Assembly: GCA_004369045.1 (NCBI GenBank) | Contig: ML213505.1 | Location: 1,656,551 to 1,720,550, forward strand | Length of the DNA stretch: 64,000 nt | Direction: 5' to 3' | DNA from: Heliocybe sulcata | Taxonomy: Eukaryota; Basidiomycota; Agaricomycetes; Gloeophyllales; Gloeophyllaceae | Shown: piece by piece, positions 33,601 to 44,189 of the stretch | Position numbering within the stretch: position 1 is the stretch's first letter | Layout: each line of letters opens with the position of its first letter | Made by a program: the position numbers and the translations under genes | The notes under the pieces: generated by a model | What the model was told of the DNA's origin: nothing | Databases searched by the model: none | Seen by the model: only the letters and a program-made list of their open reading frames with translations

Positions 33601-34934
33601 AGTGCTGTACGCCAGCATACAACCTCCAACACGGGACGGTTTGCTCTCAATGTTGCTCACCGTCGCAGCCAATCAAATCAGCGACGGAGACATGGCACGG
33701 ACTTGTCCGGGTTGATCCGTCCACTCCTCATACATAGCTAGGGATAATCCTGAATCCAGTATTTAACTGTATAAACTTCCAAGTGCACGGCTCCTTGTTT
33801 TGGGACCAATTTGACGGCATATAAATAATATGCAGTCACTGGAGATGAGGGTGCCAGGTCGCTTTCTTTACTTCATAATGCAAGTTGTACTACAACGACC
33901 GGGAGGGACTACCAGGTATAGAATGAAGTCTTTCGCGCAGAATAAAGACATGCTCCACGCAGGAGGGGTATAAATTTGAATACGCCGCCTCACGAGCCGG
34001 AGATTTTCGTTGGAAAGCCACAGAGCTTAATGAGACTTTAGAAAAGTATGCGTTCGGACATGCGGTCTGGCGTCAGAGACCTCTACTGGGCCTGAATATT
34101 AATACTTGAGTGGTGAGCATGCATCGGTATTGAGAACGTTCACAAGACCGACAGAGCTATGTGAACGTCGGCATATGCACTATCAGATAGCAGATAGAAG
34201 TCACCTTCTGACATCACCTGGCATTGCACGGGGATTCTGACGCGACGTCTTCACGTTCTTGTGTGATGAACAGAAGTTACGCAGTACCTTAACGAACGCA
34301 TTCGATTGGCCCACTCTTTGAGTATGCACTAGGCGGTTGGATTCCAGACAATGGAATGGAACTCACAGTTCATTTGACGAAGCCATCGTGTTGTTCCATC
34401 TAGGCCAACGCGTTGATGACAGGCTACGTAGAAGAAACAGACAAGGCATTGCGCGAAGTCACGTCTTCAGGTTTGACTGGATACGCAAGAATACATAGCT
34501 ATGCACTGTTCATGGTGAGCATATCGAGTGCCAGCTTGCGCCATAGACACGCCCAGAAGGAACGTGGCCGGACCAGTATAATTAGCTTTGACACTAAGAA
34601 TTCCGTAAAGGTGATACTTTTGAGTACCGTGTATTTCCCAGAATAATGGAGTCGTCTTACCGGCGACTTCCCACTCAGCACTCTCGGCGATGCAGCTTTG
34701 TATACGCCGCTCTTCGTTGGACGTTGTGGATGTGGCTGTCGATCGGATGTTCGTGTGGGTGCTTGTTACTGCAGCACCGCCACCATAATGGATACGTTAC
34801 GTAAGCGAACTTGCGCCATGTCGCGCGAGTCGTTCGCAAGAAGTTGTTCTCGCTGACGACCTTCACAGTCTACGCTGGCACCCACAGCCTCTACAAGAGC
34901 AGTCATCGGTCATTGCTTTTCCCTTCTTACTATC
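30698..34934. other. About 4.2 kb with no recognisable gene
   Basis: The interval separates the GSK3 5' end from the Met30-like gene. Its first part (30700-31300) is presumably the GSK3 promoter. I read all frames; those over 60 codons do not splice into anything I recognise and carry no motif. A small CCAAT-containing inverted repeat lies at 33660-33687. A decayed gene or long noncoding RNA is possible but unsupported. Confidence 0.45.
33660..33687. promoter_or_regulatory. CCAAT box enclosed by a CCGTCGC/GCGACGG inverted repeat
   Basis: CCGTCGC (33660-33666) and GCGACGG (33681-33687) are perfect 7-base arms around a 14-base loop containing AGCCAATCA, a good CCAAT-box match. It lies about 1.2 kb upstream of the Met30-like gene. 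Function unknown. Confidence 0.35.
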
Positions 34935-37297
34935 ATGGAGACGTCCTCGTCGTCGAAGACGCCGCTCTACGTCTGCGACCCCGTCCCCGCGCCTCGTCTT
35001 GTTTCTGCCGACAGTAGATCCTCCCCATCGCCTGCCGGTTCTCCCGTACTCAGCACGATGTTTGAGCTGCCCCCCATTGACGAGGATCCCAGGGCAGAGC
35101 CGTCTCGGATAGACCTGACAGACAGAGAAGAGGCTTTCTCCGAAAAGGATGCCAGTGCCCCCGTACCCCCGCCGCAACCGCACGCGCGCAAGCTATGTGT
35201 CAGGCATCAGAGGATAGCTGATGAGGGAACCATGCTAAAGCTTCAGAGGGTGAGTCATATGTCTTATCTCCAGCGCCTCGGCTCGTATTGTGCGACGCTA
35301 TATAGTGCAGAGCTGTGCACGCGTCTATGCGTTCTGCATTGTTTTGTCTCTGCTCAGTTCCCATGTCTATGTAATTGTGCTGATGCCGCCACTTTTAGGC
35401 TTTGGATGCGCTACCCGTAGAAGATAGAGAGGCTATCAATTCTGTCTGGTCTATCTTCTCTTCATCCTCTCACCCTCGCAGGGCTCTTATGCTTCAAGGG
35501 CTCCTTACGATGTGCTGCTTCTCGCAACTTTCTTTCCTAACTGAAGAGCTCAACCATCTGATACGAATCGACCCCTTCTCTGTATTTCCACGGGAGGTAT
35601 CCCTGAAAGTCCTGGGCTACCTCGACGCCACCTCCTTGTGTCGAGCCGCGCAGGTCAGCCGATCTTGGCGCTGTCTCGCAGATGACGATATCCTGTGGAG
35701 AGGTATATGCGAGCAGCACATAGGGCAGAAATGTCACAAGTGCGGGTGGGGACTGCCTATACTGGAGAAACGCAGGATGGTGCGAACGTCATCTTCGCCT
35801 TCTAACCCTTCATTATCATCCAGTAAACGCCAACTCGCGGAAGACGCGGATCTACTGCAGCCCCATCCAAAGAGACAGAAGTCTCTATCTCCTGCTGCTG
35901 ATCCCCGGTCTTCGTCATCCCAACCATGGATGTCCCCATGCAGACCATGTACACCGCCTCTGGCTATGCCTCTGATCCCGTCGCCGGCGCTCCGTATCAC
36001 GCGCCCTTGGAAAGACGTCTATTGCGAGAGGCTAACAATAGAACGGAACTGGCGGCGCGGGCGATGTCAAGTGCGCACACTGCAGGGTCATACAGACGGC
36101 GTTATGTGTCTGCAGTTCAGCGAAACGTTTTCGCATCCTTGCTTTCCTATCCTGATCACTGGCTCCTATGATCGCACCGCCCGTGTGTGGAATTTGGAGA
36201 CAGGCACGGAGATGCGGTGTCTGAAGGGCCATACCCGCGCAATCCGAGCGCTCCAATTCGACGAAGCCAAGTTGATCACTGCAAGCATGGACCACACGCT
36301 GAAGGTGTGGAACTGGCGGACGGGCAAGTGCATGCGAACACTGGAAGGTCACTCGGACGGCGTCGTGTGTCTAAATTACGACGACAACCTCCTGGCCAGC
36401 GGAAGTGTCGATTCGACCATCAAGATATGGAACTTCCGGAACAAGGAATGCTTTACGCTGCGCGGGCACAAGGACTGGGTCAATTCGGTGCAGATCTGGG
36501 ACTCCGCCCCAGGGCTGTCCAAGGGCAAGGCTTCGAGTGGGCCTAGCGCGCACTCCTTCGACGCGGCCTTTTCGGACGCGACATGCAGCACGACCGAGTC
36601 GACTCCGTGCATCGACCCTGGGAAGATGCTGTTCTCTGCGTCGGATGATGGAACGATCCGGTTGTGGGACCTGACGCTGCGTACGTGCGTGCGGCAGTTC
36701 ACGGGTCACGTTGGACAGGTGCAGAGTATGAAGTTTCTCGTGGTGGATGAGTGCGATGAGGATGCGGAACCAAGCAGCGAGCAGACGGCTCCTGTTGCTC
36801 TGAGTGTTCCGCTGTACGAGCAGGCCATGGCGTCCATGGCGGTCTCATCCCCCTTGGCAGTTGATCACGCTGGCGCTCTCTCCAGCTCGAGGACCTGTGA
36901 CATCCTGCCCAGCGCATCACTTGCTTCATCATCCGCACCGTCGTCGTCGTCATCCATGGCGGAGATGAGCACGCTGCCGATGCCAAAGCGCTCGAAGCCG
37001 CTCCTGGTGTCTGGCAGTCTAGACAACACGATCAAGCTGTGGGATATCGAGACGGGCAAAGTGATCCGGACGCTGTTTGGACACGTTGAAGGAGTCTGGG
37101 CCGTCGCAAGTGATAAATTGCGACTTGTTAGCGGCAGTCATGACAGGACGATCAAGATATGGATGCGCGACGAGGGCAAGTGCACAGCTACTCTGTTCGG
37201 ACACCGTGGGGCTGTGACATGTCTTGCTCTGGGTGAAGATAAGATAGTCTCGGGAAGTGACGACGGTGATATCAGGATTTGGAGTTTCTCTGGATGA
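34935..37297 (+). CDS. MET30: Met30/SconB-type F-box and WD40 protein (SCF ubiquitin ligase subunit)
   Basis: Substrate receptor of an SCF E3 ligase; the yeast and Neurospora/Aspergillus members control the sulphur-assimilation activator Met4/Cys3. Exon 1 (34935-35249, 105 residues) is Pro/Ser-rich and ends LKLQR. A 149-base intron leads to exon 2, for about 737 residues in all. The Met30-specific region before the F-box reads LTMCCFSQLSFLTEELNHLI. The F-box is FPREVSLKVLGYLDATSLC, followed by AAQVSRSWRCLADDDILW and the CHKCGWGLPILEKRR motif typical of this subfamily. Seven WD repeats follow (e.g. LITGSYDRTARVWNLETG, FGHVEGVWAVASDKLRLVSG). A Ser-rich insert between repeats 5 and 6 (about residues 540-620) is also typical. 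S. pombe Pof1 is the counterpart. Confidence 0.9.
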
Positions 37298-37411
37298 TTA
37301 TTGCCACTATCCGTTGATTCAGTAACCGTGTATTAGGACATGATAGCGCGAGTAATGTATCACAATGTAATAATTGACAGACATGCATGAGGAAACCGTT
37401 GGCCAGCCATC

Positions 37412-40400
37412 TCATGTACGCCGCGATGAGGAGGCTATCGGGTCGAAGCCAGCAGCGAAGATAGAGGCATATCTGGTACTCTTCAACACTGCCTCCACCT
37501 GTAAAATATCTTGGCTTATGGCCTCGAGTTCGCGTTCGTGTTGATTGTCCTTCGGATATCGGTTCAAGTGATATTGCAGGTACGCGGAGACGCCCGCATC
37601 CTTGTCTTTCCCGAGGTCGGGCTGCGTGTACCGCGGTAGCTCTTTTATGTACCGGTCTAGTTGTGTACAGCGCTGAAAGTTGAGAAGATAACGCCCATTA
37701 TACTCTATCATGGAGGCTTCTGTGCAACGTCGTCTCACGTCGCTCAGATGTACAGCTTGACAGTAGTAAGTACCTTTAAATCGTAAAACCGTAAGGCCTA
37801 CTCACAGATTACAGGAACACAGATGTTATTGCAGGCCTCGGTAGCTCTGCGATAGTTCTGATAGTCTCCCTGCTCGTCAACCATGTCATAGAGTTTCTGG
37901 ATATGATTCCGGTTTCGCAGAGCTCGTTCTTGCGTCACATGAAGTTGGTTTATAACAGGGGATTGCATAGCTTGAGCGATGGCCGCCAGAGAGGCGTAGT
38001 TGTGTAGCTTGCCACATGCCTATGTAACTAATAAGCATATAGCCGACGAGGTGCTATCACATCAATGACTTGCCTCTGCTGTATCGAAGAAGAACTTATA
38101 TCGCTTAGCCCTCTTCTCCACATCATCAAGACGAAGAATGGATCTTTTAACCCAGTTCTGCAGCTGTATCCCGGTTTCGAGAGCGACGTCAATGCAGCTG
38201 CGCACAGAGGGGGTCCGAAAATGGAGAATCCAGTCTGTGTGAGTTATATTGCTATAGTTGCAACCCTCCAGCACGGTCAGCGCAGCAGCGAGCTTTCTGT
38301 GCGTAACATGCTCTGCCGATACCATGGTGGTGCTAAGTCGGTCTAATGGCAGGGACGTCTGCTGTGCCGACTCAAACGCCTTCAGCTAGGAGGGGATACT
38401 CAATCCTGCAGCATCATGAACCCACTGGACAGGCTTACCTTTGGATCGATCATTCCTACGATCTCTCGTGCGAGGCGAGTGTCGACACAACTATTATCCA
38501 CAGAATCTGCGAATCGCTTCATGTGACAAAGCACAGCAGATTCCTTGTCAATATCCCTTGTCCTGAGCCACTCAGTAAACACCGATAGGACACTATGATG
38601 AAGGTTGTAAGTCGGATCCGCAAAGAAGTATGGAAACTCGCGACCCACTTATAACGTATTGTGCTCCGATACTGTAAGGGAATCTCGCCCTCATTCAGTC
38701 TGTGCGTTTCATCGAAACGACGAATCAGACAGGTATACAATTCCATGGGCGTCAAGAAAAGCCGATATGTACTCAGGAACACCCGCCGGTAACTCTCTCA
38801 ATTTTGTACGGTGGTTAGGCTCTACAGTAGGACCAGGTGAAAATGGCTAGCTCACCACGATCCGGGCGGAGCAGCTGCTCGACCAGGCCTTCTGCCGTTC
38901 CTCCCGCAATAACGTCCCCATCAGCAAATACCACTTCAGGTGCGGAGTCCATGACCGCATTTTGAACATCTTCATTTAATGAAGTTTGATCTAACTGCGG
39001 GGAGTGACCAGACATGGAGCTCTCTATCGTAGGTGCCATGTAGGAGGACTCAAGCGAATGCGACAATGAGGGCCTTCCAAGGTCGGATTTGGGTGAAGGA
39101 TAAGCGACTTGTCCAGGCGAGTCCAGCGGCGCAGCGTACGTTGGTCTAGTCGGGCTGGCATCTATAGGGGTAGTGGATAGGTTTTGGGAGGCGTGTTCTG
39201 ACCAGTCATGTCCGGTCGACCTTCCGGGACGTGCAGATCCATTTTCGGAAGTGGACGTGCGAAGTGGTGGATTTGAAAGCGACGGTTCTCCCGCAGACGG
39301 TCGAGTCATGCTCAACGAACCGGGTTGGTTTCTTGATTGAGCCCTGCCTTCCTCGCTCTTGCGCGAGGTTGACTGCCATAAACTCGATACTACAGGGGAC
39401 GTCGGGGAATCCGACGGCACGCTTTCCAGGAAGATGGAGGAAGAGTCGGAAGGCTCTCTAGTTAGACCACGAGATGAAGGAACCGGAGAGTGAGAACCAG
39501 CTGCGCGGATATTGACTGGCTGACTGGGACTCAAACCCGGTAGCCCTCGGCCGTCCTGGGATGTCCGCGACGTGCTATCCCTATGTCTATGCTCTTCAGT
39601 TGGTCTACTTAGCTGCGGTGGGCCAGCGGACGGCGCGGCGAATTCAGTGTCCGCCATGCGGCCAGGTGACTCAGAAAGAGAGGGCCCAATGACTGAGAAT
39701 TTGTATGAGAATATCACTTCATCTCGAAGGTAGCCAGAAACCTACTTGTTCCAAGGAATAAGCTATGAGGATCTTCGTCCAGCCTCCTCATGTAGGCCGA
39801 GACATCCGACATCGGTGGTCGTCGACCTGGTTCACTCTGCCAACAAGCAATCATTAAATCCCATAACCCGTCTTGGATGACCCCGGAATCTGGTCGATGG
39901 GGCAGAGCCCCTTGAATGATATGCAGAACAGCCTCCATATCTCGGGAGATGTAGTGGAATGGACGTTGGCCCGTCATCAGCTCCAGGCAGAGCATCCCGA
40001 AACTCCACGCATCCGTTTGGGGAGAAACTGATACATGCTCTCGGTGGAGCTCAGGCGCAGTCCACCGGGAAGGCGCAATGCCAGTACTGGTAGTGACAGC
40101 GACTTCCTCGATGACTTTGGACAGGCCGAAATCCGAGATCAAGGCTCTGCCAGTGTCAGATATCAAGACATTTGCCTATGAGCATCCACAGGTTAGCCCT
40201 CATGCCGGTGACAATTATGAACTCAAACATACACCTCGCAGATCACCATGAACTACCCTATTAAGATGAAGATATTCCAGACCTTGACCAATAGTTAACA
40301 TGGCTTGTAATTGCACAATTGATCTGACATACCAGAAGCAACTTCGGTCAGCAGCCGAAGTCTGTCGACCTCGGGGTGCGCGAGCACATACTCCATTGCT

Positions 40401-41880
40401 GTGCCGTTCTCCTGCCAAGGGGACACCTGCATCCGCAGTTAGCAGATGGTCGCCGTCTGCGCTAGGAGACTTACGGTGAAGTGCTGGTCGTCGACGTAGG
40501 TAATGCCATAGAGCCTAGCAACATTGGGATGCTGCAAATGTCTCCAGATTTCTACTTCTTTAAGAAATTTCTATTATACGGACATCAGCCCGACGAATCA
40601 GGACTACAGATGACCAACAGAGAACGACCCACCCGCCTCGCTGTCGCAGAAACAATTGGGCGCGGCAATGCAAGTGCTACCTACAAGAGCTTGAATTAAC
40701 TCAATGCCGCGTCATGAACACGATGCCACACAGACCTTCTCTGCACCCAGCCACTTTCCTGCTCATTAAGTTTCAGAAACGGAGCCGACCGCGGTTGCTG
40801 CATGACTCACCCGTGTATATGTCGTTATATCCCCCCGAAGAAACCGGGAACCTACTTATATCGGTCACTTGCCCTGTCACTGTATGGCTCTCTTCAGTTA
40901 GTTGGTCTCTCGAGCAAGTCTGAGGTCGGCTCACAGTTGGACAACGGCGGGATAAAGTGCGTTTCTCTTTGCAGATGCCATAATCCACGTGCCAATGAGT
41001 CTTCGCTTTGGCTTCTGGAGTTGGTCGGAGAATGCAGCAGTTCCTGAGGGCCAAATAAGCCGCGTCCAACGGGGATAACGCTCAGACCCACCTCCTGGGC
41101 GCTCTGCATGACACTCTGAACCGCGCTCTCACCCAGGCCGATGATAGTGTTCCGATCATTCTGATCAGAGAGAATGCTCTGCAGCAGTTCTCGTATTTCA
41201 GCATGATCCCGGGCTAGTACATCACGTTGTTCTCGCTGATAGCGATTATTAATAATCTCTAGTGAGATCTGTACCGGACGATAGTCAGTACGACAATCAC
41301 TAACGTCCCTATTCGTATACTGACATGTAACTGGTCCGCACACGAGTCTAATTTGCGGTTGCTTTCTTCGATACCTTCGTGAATATCACTTTGCTGCAGA
41401 ATACTCTTGATCCGACTTAAAGCCCCCCAGGTTTCTAGTCTGTGCAACACGTGCTGCATTGTACTGGACAGACGGAGTATGTCAGACTTCTCGCTCTCCC
41501 CACTCCCTACAGCATGCCACCTACGCTTCCGCGACGTCAGCGGCGTGCTGTACGTCTGTACCCTCCATATCAGTATGACGCAGGCTCTCATCCAACGTCC
41601 ATAGGAGGGCCCGGCATCTGTCTGCGAGACTCGTACATTGTCGCTAACAGGCTCCTGCTGTTAGCATATACGCGCACGGAAATACCGGGACGCAACACAC
41701 TCTGTATACTTTCACGTTCTTCACTACGGTGTATATCTCATTCACTGTTCGCGTATCACTAGTCAATATTCAACACTCTCAGGAAGCTCGGCATTATGAG
41801 CACTTACACACGTGTATCGCATGGTCAAGGCCCGGACAACAGTTGCCTAGCCAGTCAGCAAGGGTGGGCACCATAGACAT
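37412..41880 (-). CDS. MLKL-like helical domain, pseudokinase-like TKL kinase and RasGEF fusion protein
   Basis: Predicted multidomain signalling protein assembled from about 15 exons. The N terminus (start about 41880) gives VNEIYTVVKNVK, QCTSLADRCRALLWTLDES, LHRLETWGALSRIKSILQQS and IEESNRKLDSCADQLH. This is the pattern of the MLKL-like/HeLo-like N-terminal helical bundle of Agaricomycete kinases. Next is a kinase domain: ISRFPVSSGGYNDIYTGKWLG, then KVALALPRP where the beta3 Lys should be, EVEIWRHLQHPNVARLYGI, HGDLRGANVLI, SDFGLSK, WTAPELHRE and RRPPMSDV. An intron (39693-39745) leads to a Ser/Pro-rich linker of about 280 residues. Another (38797-38855) leads to RasGEF_N (RRVFLSTYRLFLTPMEL) and a diverged RasGEF domain (ALTVLEGCNYSNI, LQNWVKRSILRLDD, YLLNFQRC). 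All these joins keep frame at canonical sites. The join near 40930-41085 is uncertain, and splitting into two genes cannot be excluded. Confidence 0.72.
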
Positions 41881-42052
41881 GATGAGGGCGGAAGGGGAGT
41901 TGCATTTCGGAGGCAGTGTGCTGCTGCGACTATGTTGAGTAAACGAAGCGCTGCTGTAGCCACGCTAGGGCGCAGTACACTGCAAGCATTTGATCTTGCT
42001 ATCTAGACGCCGAGGGGGATCAACACCAGGCAGCCACTAGCGGAACGCGAGG

Positions 42053-42396
42053 AATCGCCACAAGACTTGACATGGGAGAACGCATGAACATACCCAACAA
42101 TGATGGAACCTGAATGGTCTGTCATGGTAGAGTTCCGAAACCGTGATTGCTGATGAGATCCGAGAACCGGAGGCGGAGCAGACATGCAGGAAAGCACGGG
42201 GATTACTACGATTATTAAGAAATCGCCGCAATGCTTGACAAAATTATGGGAGAACGCATGAGCATGTCCAGCGAGCGGTGAATGGTCTGTGGCAGGGCTC
42301 CGTGACTGCTTGGTTGGTGAGATTCGAGAACGGGGAGATTTGACAATCACTGCAGAACGGGGGCAGAGCGGACTTGTAGGAAAGCACGGGAATTAC
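42053..42396. repeat. Imperfect tandem duplication upstream of tRNA-Leu
   Basis: Two copies of about 155-175 bases, 42053-42206 and 42221-42396. They share AATCGCC at the start, GGGAGAACGCATGA, GAATGGTCTGT, TCCG..CTGC/TTGCTG..TGAGAT, CGAGAAC and end GGAAAGCACGGG.ATTAC. They have diverged by substitutions and small indels. Neither copy has a convincing open frame. It sits between the fusion gene's 5' end and the tRNA. Confidence 0.65.
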
Positions 42397-42438
42397 GGCT
42401 TTTGTCATTATATATATTACAAGCAGCCAAAGAAAGTC

Positions 42439-42531
42439 GGTAGCGTGGCCGAGCGGTCTAAGGCGTTGGATTTAAGTCATTTGATTCCCAATGGGCGAAA
42501 GCCCGCGCGAGTTCGAACCTCGCCGCTACCA
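42439..42531 (+). tRNA. tRNA-Leu, probable anticodon UAA, with short intron
   Basis: Seven-base acceptor stem GGTAGCG/CGCTACC, A box TGGCCGAGCGG, D-stem GCC/GGC, long variable arm GGGC-GAAA-GCCC as in Leu/Ser tRNAs, T arm GCGAG-TTCGAAC-CTCGC with B box, discriminator A. The anticodon arm reads TTGGATTTAAG, giving TAA at 34-36. About eight extra bases (TCATTTGA) follow position 37, the standard tRNA intron site. The 3' stem reads CCCAA, leaving an A-C mismatch at the loop-closing pair. A TTTT pol III terminator lies at about 42542-42548. Confidence 0.8.
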
Positions 42532-42625
42532 CAGAGTTCTTCTTTTGTTCCTGGCCTTTTCTCACACATCAACTGGCACTGTCGCCTAGCACTGATACTC
42601 TAGTACTTCACACACAGCTAATACC

Positions 42626-43436
42626 ATGATCGCAAGCCCACGAATCCAACGCCTCCAAATGGTGCATATGATACGCCCGCTATCCTGTTTGCAACGTGCA
42701 CTGTCTACGACTCCATCTTTCCCTTCTGCGCCGTATCTAAATCCTTCAAAGGCCTGTGACCCAGCGGTGTCAGCGACCCCCGACGACTTGTCGCCTGCTC
42801 AGCGCCATGTTCTGGATAGCGCACTTAGGGTCGACCAAGCAGGAGAGGTCGCCGCGAACTGGATCTACCGCGGTCAGATGTCTGTTCTAGGACGGGATCC
42901 CAAGACTGGTCCCATCATTCAAGTCTGCCTCTATCACTGCGCTCCGCTTGATGGATGTTCTGAACAAGCCTGTACAGGATATGTGGGATCAAGAGAAGAA
43001 ACACATAGCCGTAATGAATAAGCTTCAAATCCAGCATCAGGTCCGACAGACTATTCTATGGGAGGTTGCGAAGGTAGCGGGTTTCGGCTTAGGTGCTGTG
43101 ACGGCTCTTATGGGGAAAGAGGCCGCCATGGCCTGTACGGAGGCAGTCGAGACAGTAATCGGTGAACATTACGATGAGTACGCCATGTGTTTACTGGGTG
43201 TCTTCGACCCTCCTGACTCCTAGTCCAGTCAATTGAAGGAGATGGATAGTTTCTCAACGTCACACCCAAGTGTTCCATTACTGAAGGATGTCATCCGGGA
43301 ATTCAGGGACGACGAGCTTGAACATCTAGACACTGCGGTCGAGAATTATTCACAGAGAGCACCTGCACATGCGCTGTTGAGCACGGTGGTCGGGGCGGGC
43401 TGTCAGGTAGCCATCGAACTCTGCAAGCGATTCTAG
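42626..43436 (+). CDS. COQ7: 5-demethoxyubiquinone hydroxylase, mitochondrial
   Basis: Di-iron hydroxylase of ubiquinone (coenzyme Q) synthesis on the mitochondrial inner membrane; it hydroxylates demethoxyubiquinone. The N-terminal 35-40 residues (IRPLSCLQRALSTTP) are a basic presequence. The two-repeat four-helix fold shows all ligand blocks: LRVDQAGEVAANWIYRGQM, WDQEKKHIAVMNKL, ACTEAVETVIGEHYD and FRDDELEHLDTAVE, with E, ExxH, E and ExxH in order. GFGLGAVTALMGKEAA is the membrane-associated helix. Two introns (about 42921-42978 and 43171-43222); the second joins GEHYD to DQLKEMD. The end VAIELCKRF is the usual COQ7 terminus. The start is the first in-frame ATG, 95 bases after the tRNA. Confidence 0.95.
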
Positions 43437-43472
43437 TATATCATATGAACGGTCATGTAGTATGTGGCGGAC

Positions 43473-43952
43473 CTATGAGGACTCTGGTTCAGGTGCACGA
43501 CTGAGTAATGATTCGCCTCTCCGCTTTCCATTCCAGTTCCACCTTTCCTGAAGCATGAACAAACAGGTCAATAGCCAGCATAAAATAGAGAAGGTGTTAA
43601 CTCACGTCTGTCTGGGACGCAACGTATAGTATTGTACCGGGCACAATGACCATACCGAGAAGCGAGATGATCGTGTTGCGCGGCGTGAAGCGGAAGTGCT
43701 GGTACGCGTTTTCGCGCTGGGAAAGTGATTACATTGAGAATTGGAGGAATCTTTCGCAGTTGTCACGTACCATAGCATTCCATCTTTCGATAGCAGGGTC
43801 GTACTAGCTCGACACTATTTGAACCTGGCAGCACTCATCTAGGGACACTGCCCTACTGACCTTGACCAACGCTGCGGGCCAAGTCACAGCAGTTAGGTCA
43901 GAGAACCTTGGCACGATCCGACGTAGCAGTACATACGAGAACCTCCCGCCAT
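43473..43952 (-). CDS. Complex I accessory subunit, B15/NDUFB4-like (81 residues)
   Basis: Small single-helix subunit of mitochondrial NADH:ubiquinone oxidoreductase. It is visible only after splicing five short exons, so a plain frame scan misses it. Exon joins: MAGGS-PLVK (intron about 43872-43936), then YDPAIERWNAM, RENAYQHFRFTPRNT with the helix IISLLGMVIVPGTILYVAS, and RWNWNGKRRGESLL, ending SRAPEPESS. The pattern 'DPAIERW-AMREN--HFR-T', one helix, then W--GKR-G is what fungal B15-like proteins show. All introns are GT-AG, and phases agree. It is convergent with COQ7, whose stop lies 36 bases away, so the two transcripts probably overlap. Function is assigned by family resemblance only. 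Confidence 0.75.
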
Positions 43953-44189
43953 TGTTAGCAAGATTCGGAGTACGTTCAGCTAATTGCAATGATTGTTTGT
44001 GTCCAGGCGAACTGCAAGCTGGTGGCGGGACAGAGTTGTTGGATCTTGTTTGGTCCGAGTACCGCTGCTGCCACAGCGCTCAGAAGCTCTCGACCATCAT
44101 TGCTTCACTTCCAGTAACCGAATATATGACTGCCCTGTAAATGTGGCCCAATATCGGGAAGTCACGGTTGAAATATCCGTGCAATTGGA

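Noticed and set aside
38797-38870. Possible frame break between the Ser-rich linker and RasGEF_N
   Set aside because: Re-reading the acceptor (TGAG|AGAGTTACC) gives an in-frame 59-base intron with a CTAAC branch site.
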